Shown here piece after piece: positions 8,318 to 16,093 of a stretch of DNA of 50,874 nucleotides (positions are counted from its first letter, which is position 1; every line of letters starts with the position of its first letter). The stretch lies in IMG/VR virus record IMGVR_UViG_3300049259_000154, positions 1 through 50,874 of that record; one strand, given 5' to 3'. Source of the DNA: a virus. The position numbers were made by a program, and so were the translations under genes. Below the pieces are notes generated by a model. It was not told the origin of the DNA, ran no database searches, and saw only the letters and a list, made by a program, of their open reading frames with translations.

Positions 8318-8679
8318 GCGTCGAGGTTTTTGGCGAGGAGCGCGACGACGGCGCTGATGGCCCAGGGGACGGCGACGAACAGGGTGAAGCGGGGCCAGAC
8401 GACCCAGGCGGCCCACCATGCACCCGAGACGTAGAACCCGGCGCACCACGGGCAGCGGACGAGCGTGGAGAGGTAGACGCGCCACGCCTTCGGCTGCTCG
8501 TCTTCGCCGACTACTTCGAGCCTCGCGTCGTCGGCGAGCGCGACCGATGCCGCGTCGGGGTAGGTGATGGCTTCGCGGATCGGCTCGGTGAGGGTGTCGC
8601 GGGCGATCAGTCGGTAGATGCGGAACGCGGCGAGAGCGAGGAGCACGAGCGGGAGCCAGCCGGGGACGGGGAGGCTCAC
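8314..8679 (-). CDS. DUF1360-like membrane protein (copy 1)
   Basis: A 121-residue protein with a hydrophobic N-terminus, FRIYRLIARDTLTEPIRE, a CPWCAGFYVSG motif and a hydrophobic C-terminus ending LLAKNLDA. This order (FR..RL..RD, then CPWC.GFW) is typical of the DUF1360 family of small membrane proteins. GTG at 8679 overlaps the previous stop (GTGA). It is clearly a paralogue of the gene at 8801-9166. Function unknown. Confidence 0.72.
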   Translation of the reverse strand: MSLPVPGWLPLVLLALAAFRIYRLIARDTLTEPIREAITYPDAASVALADDARLEVVGEDEQPKAWRVYLSTLVRCPWCAGFYVSGAWWAAWVVWPRFTLFVAVPWAISAVVALLAKNLDA

Positions 8680-8804
8680 CGGCGGCACTCCACTTGGACG
8701 AGCGGGCGGGCGTGCGGGAGGCACTTGAGCGTGTGGGGCGGGAAGACGAAGTGGAGCACGGCGGCGACCACGAGCCCGGCGAGTGCGCTCCAGACGAAAA
8801 TCAT
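8676..8804 (-). CDS. Small single-helix membrane protein, 42 aa
   Basis: ATG at 8804 and stop at 8676 overlap both neighbours by 4 bases. One hydrophobic helix (ALAGLVVAAVLHFVF) is followed by a short Cys-containing tail (KCLPHARPLVQVECRR). It sits between two DUF1360-like genes. Function unknown. Confidence 0.62.
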   Translation of the reverse strand: MIFVWSALAGLVVAAVLHFVFPPHTLKCLPHARPLVQVECRR

Positions 8805-9166
8805 GCGTCGAGGTTCTTGGCGATGAGGCCGACGACGGCGGAGAGCGCGAACGCGGCGAGCACGTACAGCGTCCACGTCGGCGTCTCGATCCAGGCGACG
8901 TAGGTGGTGACGCTGACCCAGAACCCCTGGCAGAACGGGCAGTGGAGGAAGTGGTTGAGGAGCGGCCGCTCGTAGACCCAGAGCATCTCCGCCGGGGAGG
9001 AGGTGAGCCCGGCGTGCTGCGCCTGCGTGCCGGAGCGGACGAGTTTGGCGCCGACGACCCAGTCGCGGGCGGCCTCGACCGGAGGGAAGTCGTCCCAGCC
9101 GATGAGGCGAACGATCCGGTAGACGCCCAGCGCGAGCACGAGCCCGACCCACGGCGACGGGATCAC
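8801..9166 (-). CDS. DUF1360-like membrane protein (copy 2)
   Basis: A 121-residue paralogue of 8314-8679: YRIVRLIGWDDFPP near the N-terminus, CPFCQGFWVS in the middle, and the same AKNLDA C-terminus; the DNA around both stops is nearly identical (GTCGAGG...CGCATGA on the appropriate strand). Two to three membrane helices. GTG at 9166 overlaps the upstream stop. Function unknown; tandem duplication is seen directly. Confidence 0.72.
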   Translation of the reverse strand: MIPSPWVGLVLALGVYRIVRLIGWDDFPPVEAARDWVVGAKLVRSGTQAQHAGLTSSPAEMLWVYERPLLNHFLHCPFCQGFWVSVTTYVAWIETPTWTLYVLAAFALSAVVGLIAKNLDA

Positions 9167-9402
9167 GCTGCGGGCTCCTCACCTTCGTCGGAGGTGGTTC
9201 CGGGGCGAGGCGGAAGGTTGCCGGTCGCCGGAGCCATGATGCGGAAGAGGGCCTCCCCGTCGGCGTCCTGGTCGGGCCAGACGATGTCGATGAGAACATG
9301 GCTGCCAGTCTCCAGCAGCTCGTCGAGGTTGAGGTCGTCGCCGCCGACGCGGAGCCCGAACCCGCCGCGCTCGACCTCGCCCTCCCATTGCTGCCTCTTC
9401 AA
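9163..9402 (-). CDS. Hypothetical protein, 79 aa
   Basis: Likely TTG start at 9402, placed over the TGA of the previous gene with GGAGGC 3 bases upstream. The protein has an acidic DDLNLDELLETG helix, a hydrophobic SHVLIDIVWPDQD strand, and an acidic tail. No family recognised. Confidence 0.6.
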   Translation of the reverse strand: MKRQQWEGEVERGGFGLRVGGDDLNLDELLETGSHVLIDIVWPDQDADGEALFRIMAPATGNLPPRPGTTSDEGEEPAA

Positions 9403-9746
9403 GCTGCCTCCTTGGGTGACGTTCCGACGCGCTCAGACGGCTTCTCCAGCCCGTCGTAGGCTGGAGACGACCGATGATGCCAGTGGGCCCGCGCCTCTGT
9501 CAGCGCCTCAGCGAGCGCCTCGCAGACGGCCGGGTCGCAGAGGCAGAGGTTCAGCATCGCCTTCTTGCGTTCCTGGCGCTGCCGGTCGCGGTCACGCATC
9601 CAGGTCGCGCGGGAGAGGCCGGTGAAGTCGTCGGCGACCTGCTGGAAGGCGTCGCTCTTGCCCTGATGGTAGGAGGCGCGCCGGGCGGCGAAGATGGCGA
9701 ACGCGGCGAGCACGAGCAGGCCGACCAGCGAGACGACGACGATCAT
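9399..9746 (-). CDS. Membrane-anchored protein with basic helical region, 115 aa
   Basis: Starts MIVVVSLVGLLVLAAFAIFAA, one N-terminal membrane helix, then a long charged region (MRDRDRQRQERKKAM) and an LCLCDPAVCEALAEALTEAR segment. ATG at 9746 overlaps the upstream stop (ATGA). The topology resembles small spanin-like or membrane-tethered phage proteins, but nothing specific supports that. Confidence 0.62.
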   Translation of the reverse strand: MIVVVSLVGLLVLAAFAIFAARRASYHQGKSDAFQQVADDFTGLSRATWMRDRDRQRQERKKAMLNLCLCDPAVCEALAEALTEARAHWHHRSSPAYDGLEKPSERVGTSPKEAA

Positions 9747-10120
9747 GCGGGCACCGGGGCAGGGACGCGCTCGGCGGGGCGGAGCTTGACCGGCTTCGGC
9801 ATCCGGAGCCGGATGCGCGCCCACTCGTGCTTGCGGCGCGGGCCGTCGTCGCGGCCGCCGGTGAAGAGGTCGTCGAGGAGCCAGGCGATCAAGACGACCA
9901 TCATGACGAGCACGCCGACGTTCTGCCCGAGGATGAGAGCCGCGCCGACCTCGACGATGAGCCAGACGGTCTGGGCAGCCATGACGCCGAGCCGGTCGAG
10001 GCGGAGGACCCGGCCGAGCGGGCGGCTGACATGGCGGCCCCGAGCGCGATGGGCGATGGGGCAGGCAATCAGGAGCCCGACGATGGCCGCCGCCGCGACC
10101 GGGTAGAGGAGCCCGGTCAC
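9743..10120 (-). CDS. Integral membrane protein, 125 aa
   Basis: Two or three hydrophobic helices (LLYPVAAAAIVGLLIACPIA; TVWLIVEVGAALILGQNVGVL; MMVVLIAWLLDDLF) and a basic C-terminal tail. GTG at 10120 overlaps the stop of the glycosyltransferase gene (GTGA). Function unknown; co-transcription with glycosyltransferases could mean a role in sugar transfer at the membrane, which is inference. Confidence 0.62.
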   Translation of the reverse strand: MTGLLYPVAAAAIVGLLIACPIAHRARGRHVSRPLGRVLRLDRLGVMAAQTVWLIVEVGAALILGQNVGVLVMMVVLIAWLLDDLFTGGRDDGPRRKHEWARIRLRMPKPVKLRPAERVPAPVPA

Positions 10121-10953
10121 CGGGCGGGATCCTCGACGAGCTGCTCGTCATGGGCGGCGACGGGGTCGGCGCGGTAGCCCCACTCGCGGAACCAGCCGCG
10201 GACGCGCTCCTCGAAGCCGGGGGCGTCGGGCAGCCCGAACGAGCGCCAGTGGTCGCCGTACTCAGGCGGCAGGTTCGTGGCGGCGTAGGCGAGAGCGCCG
10301 TTCGTGATCTTGCGGAGGAACTGCTCCTCGCTCCGCCACGGATAGTGGTGGATGTAGAGCTGGCCGGGGATCGTGTGGAGGCCCGACGCGCGCACGATGC
10401 CGGGGGCCCAGGCGTCGTGGTTGCCCATTCCGATGCGGAGGCCGGGCACGAGACGGCAGGCGATCTTCGGCAGCTCGTTCATCTGTTCGAGCCGCCAGCG
10501 CATCCGGCGGAACGGGTCCGGCTCGACCGAGTTGTCGCGGCCGGTGACGAGGTGGTTCTTCAGCTCGGCACGGAAGAACATCGCCTGCGGCTCCGCCTCT
10601 TCGGCGACGGCGAGCGCGGCGGCGAGACGGCCGAACGGCGAGTACCAGTATTCGTCGGCGTCGCAGGGGACGAACCAGCGGTACCCCTCGGCGACGGCGC
10701 GAGCGGCGAACGCGGTCATCTTGTCGGCCTGGTAGTAGCCGGGCTCGGGGTCGTCCCAGATGTCGAGGGTGGCGCGGTCGCCTTTGATCTCGCCGCCGAC
10801 CGCTTCGAGGATCGCGCGGGAGTCGTCGGTGGAGCCGTTGTCGACGGCCATCACATGGTCGACCTGGTCGAGGAGATGCCGGACCGTGTACTCGATGATG
10901 TCGGCCTCGTCCTTGAAGAGGACGGCGGCGCAGACGCCCGACGGCTCGCTCAC
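10117..10953 (-). CDS. Family 2-like glycosyltransferase
   Basis: A 278-residue soluble protein with a GT-A fold pattern: VCAAVLFKDEADIIEY at the N-terminus, VMAVDNGSTDDS near 34-45, and a DxD-like CDADEYW with Asp98 and Asp100 for nucleotide-sugar and metal binding. The KDE.D..E..V.H.L..VD start is typical of glycosyltransferase family 2 proteins that include the tetratricopeptide-free SunS-like type. GTG at 10953 overlaps the previous stop. One of four glycosyltransferase-like genes within 4 kb; acceptor could be virion protein, host surface sugar or modified DNA. Confidence 0.82.
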   Translation of the reverse strand: MSEPSGVCAAVLFKDEADIIEYTVRHLLDQVDHVMAVDNGSTDDSRAILEAVGGEIKGDRATLDIWDDPEPGYYQADKMTAFAARAVAEGYRWFVPCDADEYWYSPFGRLAAALAVAEEAEPQAMFFRAELKNHLVTGRDNSVEPDPFRRMRWRLEQMNELPKIACRLVPGLRIGMGNHDAWAPGIVRASGLHTIPGQLYIHHYPWRSEEQFLRKITNGALAYAATNLPPEYGDHWRSFGLPDAPGFEERVRGWFREWGYRADPVAAHDEQLVEDPAR

Positions 10954-11129
10954 CGGGCCCTCCAGGGCCACGGGAAGTTGTAGGTGTGGAGGAGGTAGAC
11001 GAGCCAGACGATGCTGAAGACGGCGGCGGCGCTCGCGAGGCCGATGGCGACCCAGCGGCTGACGAACAGGGCGGCGAAGTCGAGCGCGAATACGACGCCG
11101 AGCGGTAGGAGGCCGCGGAGCGCTCTCAT
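10950..11129 (-). CDS. Small membrane protein, 59 aa
   Basis: Two hydrophobic helices (GLLPLGVVFALDFAALFVS; AIGLASAAAVFSIVWLVYLL) and an aromatic tail HTYNFPWPWRAR. ATG at 11129 and stop at 10950 overlap neighbours by 4 bases. No family recognised. Confidence 0.6.
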   Translation of the reverse strand: MRALRGLLPLGVVFALDFAALFVSRWVAIGLASAAAVFSIVWLVYLLHTYNFPWPWRAR

Positions 11130-11458
11130 GCGACGGGGCGGAGGTCGCCGGACGGGGTCAGCTCGTGCGTGACGCGCTCCCACGAGGGGGTGCGCTTGCG
11201 GGCCTCTTCGCGTTCGCGGTGGCGGCGAGCGACGAGGCGAACGGCGTCGTTCCAGACGTCGTCCCAGTCGGAGCTGGCGGGGCCGAGCGCCCATCGCGTG
11301 AACTTCTCGCTGAAGACCGTCTGACCGTCGAGGTACAGCTCGATCTGGCGGGCGACGCGGAGCACGCGAATCCAAGGGGGCCGGATGGGGCGGCGGAGGT
11401 AGTCCTCGACCTGGCAGCGAGCCGTGAGCGTGTCGGGGACGCGCGACCAGCCGTTCAC
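11126..11458 (-). CDS. Hypothetical protein, 110 aa
   Basis: Soluble basic protein with RVARQIELYLDGQTVFSEKF near 35-54 and SSDWDDVWNDAVRLVARRHR. GTG at 11458 overlaps the stop of a 30-codon gene (GTGA). No family recognised. Confidence 0.6.
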   Translation of the reverse strand: MNGWSRVPDTLTARCQVEDYLRRPIRPPWIRVLRVARQIELYLDGQTVFSEKFTRWALGPASSDWDDVWNDAVRLVARRHREREEARKRTPSWERVTHELTPSGDLRPVA

Positions 11459-11547
11459 GGCCGCTTCGCCGCCATGCGCCAGAGCGTTCCGGGGGCCGCC
11501 GTCGGGTACTTCCGCAGGAGGTAGCGGAACTTGCGCCAGCGCCTCAC
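11455..11547 (-). CDS. Very small basic protein, 30 aa
   Basis: GTG at 11547 and TGA at 11455 both form GTGA overlaps with the flanking genes, and without this gene the coupled chain would be broken by about 85 bases. The peptide is strongly basic (VRRWRKFRYLLRKYP start, MAAKRP end). Function unknown. Confidence 0.5.
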   Translation of the reverse strand: MRRWRKFRYLLRKYPTAAPGTLWRMAAKRP

Positions 11548-11756
11548 GCGGCCTGCCCTTCGCGGAGGTGCGTGTGGGCGAGGTGCCACCATCCGCACTC
11601 GCAGAGGTAGGCGCGCTTCGCGACCTCGCGGCCCTGGCCGGTGTGGTTGCGGCGGGCGTACCCGCGAGCGATGATCTCCTCCGCCTTCTCCTGCGACGCG
11701 AATGCGGCCTTGCCGTTGATCGGGCAGCGGAGGTTGTCGGGGGTCAGCACCTTCAC
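11544..11756 (-). CDS. Small zinc-finger-like protein, leaderless start
   Basis: A 70-residue protein with LRCPINGKAAF at the N-terminus and YLCECGWWHLAHTH at the C-terminus, a Cys/His arrangement common in small phage proteins and compatible with one zinc site. The GTG start at 11756 lies 9 bases after a TAGCCT -10 box with no Shine-Dalgarno, so a leaderless mRNA is likely. It heads the transcription unit that includes membrane and glycosyltransferase genes to its left. Confidence 0.68.
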   Translation of the reverse strand: MKVLTPDNLRCPINGKAAFASQEKAEEIIARGYARRNHTGQGREVAKRAYLCECGWWHLAHTHLREGQAA

Positions 11757-11760
11757 AGGC

Positions 11761-11794
11761 GTATCAGGCTACGCGGGCGGGCGGACGGACGCAA
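11761..11794 (-). promoter_or_regulatory. Promoter with palindromic -10 region
   Basis: Minus strand: TTGCGT at 11789-11794, 17-base spacer, TAGCCT at 11766-11771, within the 12-base motif GTAGCCTGATAC. The next gene's GTG begins 9 bases downstream. Spacing fits a sigma-70-type promoter giving a leaderless mRNA. Confidence 0.68.
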
Positions 11795-11798
11795 GGGC

Positions 11799-12512
11799 TC
11801 AGTAGCCGAACCCGCTGCGGACGCCGACGTGCTCGACCCACGGCTCGCCGGAGCCCCAGACGGCGAAGTCGAACCCGAGCTCGCGCAGGTCCATCGTGTA
11901 GAGGCCCTCGCAGTCGCTGACGTGGCGGCCCGGCCAGGGGCACGACGCCATGAAGTCGCGGCGCATCAGGTTCGGGTTGGTCGTGAAGTACGACCGGTGC
12001 CGCAGCCACGAGTGGCCCCGGATGCGGACGCGAGAGGCGGAGGCTGTCTCGTTGGTGAACGACTCGGGCGAGTATTCGCCGGGCCGCGACTCGAACAGGC
12101 CACCGGCGGCGGCCTCCTCGGGGTTGCAGGCGTTCCGCATGAGCGCGACCTGGGCGAGGGAGTGGTCGGAGGCGAGGAGGCCCGCGAGCGCTTCGAGGGA
12201 GACGGAGCGCCGGACGAGGAAGTCGGACTCCAGCCAGAAGACGAAGTCGCAGTCGTGCTGTTCGGCGTAGATTACGGCCTCGTCCCAGGCGTCCGTGTAC
12301 GTGTTGCAGAACCCACGCTGCTCCTCCGACCCGGTGACGACCCAGTCGCCGTGGTGGCGGATCGCCGAGACGGCGGCGTCGGCTACGTCGGGGCCGTCGA
12401 TCCAGAGGAGCCCGAGGACGGGGCGCGGCGTGACCCACTCGCTGAAGGAGTGGAGGGCACGGTCGAGGTGGAGGCTCGCGCCGTGCGTGACGACGACGAG
12501 GAGATACCTCAT
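11799..12512 (-). CDS. Glycosyltransferase-like protein (GT-A fold)
   Basis: A 237-residue protein beginning MRYLLVVVTHGASLHLDRAL, with WIDGPD near 37-42, a GFCNTYTDAWDEAV segment, and FWLESDFLV at about 92-100 where ESD takes the DxD position. Length and motif order fit a small GT-A glycosyltransferase. ATG at 12512 overlaps the upstream stop (ATGA). It ends just before the promoter at 11761-11794. Likely acts in the same sugar pathway as its two upstream neighbours. Confidence 0.72.
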   Translation of the reverse strand: MRYLLVVVTHGASLHLDRALHSFSEWVTPRPVLGLLWIDGPDVADAAVSAIRHHGDWVVTGSEEQRGFCNTYTDAWDEAVIYAEQHDCDFVFWLESDFLVRRSVSLEALAGLLASDHSLAQVALMRNACNPEEAAAGGLFESRPGEYSPESFTNETASASRVRIRGHSWLRHRSYFTTNPNLMRRDFMASCPWPGRHVSDCEGLYTMDLRELGFDFAVWGSGEPWVEHVGVRSGFGY

Positions 12513-13156
12513 CCGGCTTTCGCAGCGACCCAGACGTTCACCGGGACGGCCATGTGGCGGGCCCGGATGCGGGCGTACTCGGAGGAGTAGTTCGTGAGCG
12601 TGTTGCGGCCGGTGCCGTCCTCGGCGCGAGCGCAGTAGACGGCGTCGGGGACGGGGACGAGCTTTGCCCCGGCGGCGATGCAGCGGAGCCAAAGTTCCCA
12701 GTCCTCGTACGCCTCCCACTCGTGGAAGCCGCCGACGCGGGCGAACAGGGCTCGCGGCACGAGCGTCCCGATGACGGCGCAGTTGACGTCGTAGATGATG
12801 CGGTCCCAGGCGGGGATCGTCGGTTCGGAGCAGTCGTCGCCGGAGACGAACGAGACGGACGGGACGTAGAGGTTCTCCGGGTCGGAGTGGCCGTCGAAGC
12901 GCCACTGGCGCGCCGTGCGGATCGCGGCCTGCATCGCGCCGACGTAGCCGAGGTCGAGGCGGTCGTCGGCGTCGAGGAAGCAGAGCCAGTCGCAGGAGGC
13001 GGCGGCAGCGGCGAGGTTGCGGACCTCGGCCAGGGTCGCGTCGGGCTCGTGGAGCGCGATGACCTCGTGCGAGTCGACGCGGGCCGCAGTGGCGGCGCCG
13101 CGGAGCTTCCACTCGCGGGAGCCGTACGTGCAGACGAGGACGCTGACGCGGGTCAT
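12509..13156 (-). CDS. Family 2 glycosyltransferase
   Basis: A 215-residue GT-A protein: VSVLVCTYGSREW at the start, LAEVRNLAAAAASCDWLCFLDADD with the DAD motif at 62-64, and a C-terminal FHEWEAYEDWELWLRCIAAG block typical of family 2 enzymes (ED.ELW). Expected to transfer a sugar from an activated nucleotide. ATG at 13156 overlaps the previous stop. Part of a three-gene glycosyltransferase run. Confidence 0.87.
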   Translation of the reverse strand: MTRVSVLVCTYGSREWKLRGAATAARVDSHEVIALHEPDATLAEVRNLAAAAASCDWLCFLDADDRLDLGYVGAMQAAIRTARQWRFDGHSDPENLYVPSVSFVSGDDCSEPTIPAWDRIIYDVNCAVIGTLVPRALFARVGGFHEWEAYEDWELWLRCIAAGAKLVPVPDAVYCARAEDGTGRNTLTNYSSEYARIRARHMAVPVNVWVAAKAG

Positions 13157-13848
13157 GCGACCGGCACGCTCCGGCAGCGGCGGAGGGCGGGCTCCCAGAG
13201 GATGCGCCGCTGGTTGAAGAGGACGGCGTCGCGGCCGAACTGGCTGCGGCCGAACTCGTACGTCTCGTCGTTCTCGGCCTTGCCCCAGTCGGGATGGAAG
13301 TGCTCGACGTGCGAGCCGAGCGCGGAGGCGTACGTGTTACGGCTCATCGCGGTCTGGACGAACTCGTCGTCGACGAAGTTGTGGTGGTACGCCTCGGTGA
13401 CGACCTTCCCGGCCTCGTCGACGGTGCCGCATTCCCAGTAGTCGCGATGGACGAGCTGATGGGTCGCGTGGACGCCTGCGGTGACGCGCGGGTTGCCGAG
13501 GTCGTTGGTGCCGACGACGCAGGCAGCGTGATGCTCGCCGACCTTGATGGCGGCGTCGAGCCAGCCGGGGTGGAAGAGGATGTCGTCGGCGCCGTGGAGG
13601 CGCCACTCCTCGTCGACGAGCGGCCAGGCATGGTTGAGTTTGCGGGCCCAGTCGGCGTAGTCGGCTTTCCAGGGAACGATGAGGGGGTCGCGGCGGGCGC
13701 GGCGGCAGGCGGCGATGGTGGCGCGGTCGTCGTGGTTGCAGATGAGAACGATGCGCGCGTCCGCGCCGGAGTCGCGGAGGCTCTTGACGAGCGGGCCGAT
13801 GTGGCCGGGACGGCCGAGCACGGGGACGAGGACGACGCACCGGTTCAC
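13153..13848 (-). CDS. Glycosyltransferase-like protein
   Basis: A 231-residue protein: VVLVPVLGRPGHIGPLVKSL N-terminus, LICNHDDR near 35-42, GADDILFHPGWLDAA near 86-100 with the DD of a GT-A active site, and GTNDLGNP. The pattern resembles phage GT-A proteins annotated as glycosyltransferases. GTG at 13848 overlaps the upstream stop (GTGA). Acceptor unknown. Confidence 0.78.
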   Translation of the reverse strand: MNRCVVLVPVLGRPGHIGPLVKSLRDSGADARIVLICNHDDRATIAACRRARRDPLIVPWKADYADWARKLNHAWPLVDEEWRLHGADDILFHPGWLDAAIKVGEHHAACVVGTNDLGNPRVTAGVHATHQLVHRDYWECGTVDEAGKVVTEAYHHNFVDDEFVQTAMSRNTYASALGSHVEHFHPDWGKAENDETYEFGRSQFGRDAVLFNQRRILWEPALRRCRSVPVA

Positions 13849-14222
13849 AGGCGCTCGTACCGTGCCGGGTAGCCGTCGGGCCGGTCGCCGTAGGCGTGGA
13901 CGCGCTGGCCCGACGCGATCCAGGCGTCCCACGAGATGCAGTTGCCCATCGACCGCTCGTACTCGCGCACCTTCGGGTTGCGTCCGGCCTCGCGGCAGCG
14001 GACCGCCTGCGCGAGCATGTCGGGGTCGGTGTCGCGCGGCCAGACGATGATCAGGTGGGCGGCCGTCATGTAGCGGGCGAGGAACGGGCAGCCGGGCGCC
14101 GGGCACGGGTACGGGTCGGTGGAGATGCAGAACCAGCCGGTTAGGTCGTCGTCGGGATCGGCGAGGCCGGGGTCGGTTGTGACGCGCGGATAGTCGACGT
14201 ACGTGGCTTCGCCGACGGTCAT
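13845..14222 (-). CDS. Hypothetical protein, 125 aa
   Basis: Soluble protein with DLTGWFCISTDPYPCPAPGC near 26-45, where clustered cysteines might bind metal, and HLIIVWPRDTDPDM. Sits between glycosyltransferase and epimerase genes, overlapping both neighbours by 4 bases. The WPRDTDPD pattern occurs in other actinophage proteins of unknown function. Confidence 0.62.
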   Translation of the reverse strand: MTVGEATYVDYPRVTTDPGLADPDDDLTGWFCISTDPYPCPAPGCPFLARYMTAAHLIIVWPRDTDPDMLAQAVRCREAGRNPKVREYERSMGNCISWDAWIASGQRVHAYGDRPDGYPARYERL

Positions 14223-14419
14223 ACGGCGTGGCGAGGGACGGTGGCGAGCTTCGCGTCGCCGCGGATTACGAGCGACCGGTCTTCGAGGCCGACACCGTTG
14301 AGCGCCTTGCGGAGCTCGTCGCCGAACATGGGCGTCGTCTCTTCGGGGACGACGATGATGAGCACCTCGTCGGGCTTGACGACGATGCCGCCCACCTCGA
14401 CGCGGAAATCCCCCATCAC
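14219..14419 (-). CDS. Hypothetical protein, 66 aa
   Basis: Begins with GTG at 14419 (GTGATG; ATG at 14416 is an alternative). Contains VLIIVVPEETTPMFGDELR and ends VPRHAV. Soluble, no family recognised; coupled to both neighbours. Confidence 0.58.
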   Translation of the reverse strand: MMGDFRVEVGGIVVKPDEVLIIVVPEETTPMFGDELRKALNGVGLEDRSLVIRGDAKLATVPRHAV

Positions 14420-14622
14420 GTTCGGTCGACGGGATCGACGACGCCGGTGAGCGAGGCGCGGTCGCGGAGGGCAGCTTCGCGTTGCGCGCGAGCCCGAGCG
14501 AGCGCCTCCTCGAACTGGGCCAGGTCGCGGCCGTTCGAGGTGACCGCCGTGGTCACCTCGCGCTCCTCGCCTTCGACCTGGGCGAAGATCCTGCCGTTGC
14601 GGACGTTGTAGCGACCGGTCAT
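14416..14622 (-). CDS. Hypothetical protein, 68 aa
   Basis: ATG at 14622 overlaps the epimerase stop (ATGA). Begins TGRYNVRNGRIFAQV followed by a helical, Ala/Arg/Glu-rich segment (FEEALARARAQREAALRD) that could form a coiled coil. No family recognised. Confidence 0.58.
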   Translation of the reverse strand: MTGRYNVRNGRIFAQVEGEEREVTTAVTSNGRDLAQFEEALARARAQREAALRDRASLTGVVDPVDRT

Positions 14623-15668
14623 AGGAGCCAGTGCCGATGTTCGAGGGTCCACCGGACGGTCTTCTGTAGGGATTCCGCCAGCGGCATCGGCGGCGTCCAG
14701 CCTAGCTCGGTGAGCTTGGACCCGTCGAGGGCGTAGCGAAGGTCGTGGCCGGGCCGGGACGAGTGGAAGTCGACCAGCTCGTACCGCAGCTCGTTCCCGG
14801 CGTAGTCGGCGATCAGGTGCGCCATGTTCAGGTTGTCGATCTCCATCTCGCCGACGACGTTCCAGCGGCCCATCGTCGCGCCCGGCTCCTTCACCTCCCC
14901 GTAGCGGGGGAACGGCTGCGTCCGCAGGAGGAAGAGGAGGGCGTCCGCCTGGTTGCGGGCGTGGAGGTAGAACCGCGACCCAGCTTGCAGCTCGCCGAGC
15001 GCGGGGACGAGCCCGGCATGGATCTTGACGACCTCGCCGCGGAGGACGGCGCGCAGCACGAGCGGCACGAACTTCTCGGGGTCTTGGCGCTCACCGATGA
15101 TGTTCATGGTGTTGGAGACGGCGACCGGCAGCCCGAACGTGCGCCAGTACGCGAAGACGATGTCTTCCTGGCACGCCTTCGACGCGCTGTACGGGTTCGA
15201 GGGGCGGTGCGGCTCGCCCTCGTAGTGGTTGTGCGTGCCGACGGCGGGCCCGTACACCTCGTCCGTCGAGACGTGGATGAACTTCTGGATTCCGTCGGGG
15301 CCAAGACGGGCGCGGTGACGCATCCATTCGAGCAGGGTCAGCACGAGCGCGACGTTCGACTCGATGAACGGGCGCGGGTCGGAGCAGGAGCGGTCGACGT
15401 GCGAGTCGGAGGCCATCGAGATTACGTAGTTGATGGCGCCGATCTCGAAGTCGAGCTGTTCGCTGATCGGGACGCGGAGGTCGTGCGTGAGGACGCGGAC
15501 GCGGCCGCCGGGGTCGACGCCGTCGAGGACCTCGCGGATGCGGTCGGTCTTGCCGCGATGCCGGAACGAGTCGAGGCAGACGATCTCCCAGTCCGTGTTG
15601 ACGAGGAGATGTTCCAAGCAATGGTGCCCTACGAAGCCACCGGCACCCGTGAGCAGCACCCGCTTCAC
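14619..15668 (-). CDS. NAD-dependent sugar epimerase/dehydratase (RmlB-like)
   Basis: A 349-residue extended short-chain dehydrogenase: Rossmann TGAGGFVG at 7-14, STDEVYG at 134-140, and catalytic Tyr160 and Lys164 in YSASK, the hallmark arrangement of dTDP-glucose 4,6-dehydratase and related enzymes. It would supply or alter a nucleotide sugar for the nearby glycosyltransferases. Start is GTG at 15668, overlapping the HNH gene stop (GTGA). Its first 16 codons are repeated, with only synonymous differences, on the far side of the HNH gene (16101-16148). Confidence 0.88.
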   Translation of the reverse strand: MKRVLLTGAGGFVGHHCLEHLLVNTDWEIVCLDSFRHRGKTDRIREVLDGVDPGGRVRVLTHDLRVPISEQLDFEIGAINYVISMASDSHVDRSCSDPRPFIESNVALVLTLLEWMRHRARLGPDGIQKFIHVSTDEVYGPAVGTHNHYEGEPHRPSNPYSASKACQEDIVFAYWRTFGLPVAVSNTMNIIGERQDPEKFVPLVLRAVLRGEVVKIHAGLVPALGELQAGSRFYLHARNQADALLFLLRTQPFPRYGEVKEPGATMGRWNVVGEMEIDNLNMAHLIADYAGNELRYELVDFHSSRPGHDLRYALDGSKLTELGWTPPMPLAESLQKTVRWTLEHRHWLL

Positions 15669-16093
15669 GATGCCCTCCGGTTGGCGGCCCGGCGGAGTGC
15701 ACCGAACGCGCGCCAGTAGGAGAGCGGCCGGAGCGGTTCACCGCCAGGCTCGACGCCGTACTTCGTCAGAGCGAGATGGCAGTTGGCGCAGAGGATGCGG
15801 TAGAGGTCGGGTCGGAACTCCGTCCGGAAGAGGAAGTCGTAGATGCCCCGGTAGCGAGAGCCGATCTCTTCACGGTGCGCCTTGCCGTCGCCGTTGATGT
15901 GGTCGATGGTGAGGAACTCGAACTGGTCGCACTCGCAGAAGGCGCAGCATCCGCCGTACAGCTCGATGACGGCGACGCGCACGCGGACGTGACGCCGTTG
16001 ACGGACCTCGGCCAGTTGGCGGAGACGCGCGGGCATTCCCTTGCGCCGCTTGTCGTACAGGCGACCGCTCTCGCGATGAGATTCAGTTTTCAT
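15665..16093 (-). CDS. HNH endonuclease, likely mobile
   Basis: A 142-residue protein: basic N-terminus, then GGCCAFCECDQFEFLTIDHI around 48-67 and ILCANCHLALTKYG around 100-113, the two CxxC pairs and DH...N...H arrangement of HNH nucleases seen in homing enzymes. ATG at 16093 lies inside a stranded copy of the epimerase 5' end, and its stop overlaps the intact epimerase start. This strongly suggests insertion into, or gene conversion at, the epimerase locus. Nuclease activity and target are inferred. Confidence 0.82.
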   Translation of the reverse strand: MKTESHRESGRLYDKRRKGMPARLRQLAEVRQRRHVRVRVAVIELYGGCCAFCECDQFEFLTIDHINGDGKAHREEIGSRYRGIYDFLFRTEFRPDLYRILCANCHLALTKYGVEPGGEPLRPLSYWRAFGALRRAANRRAS

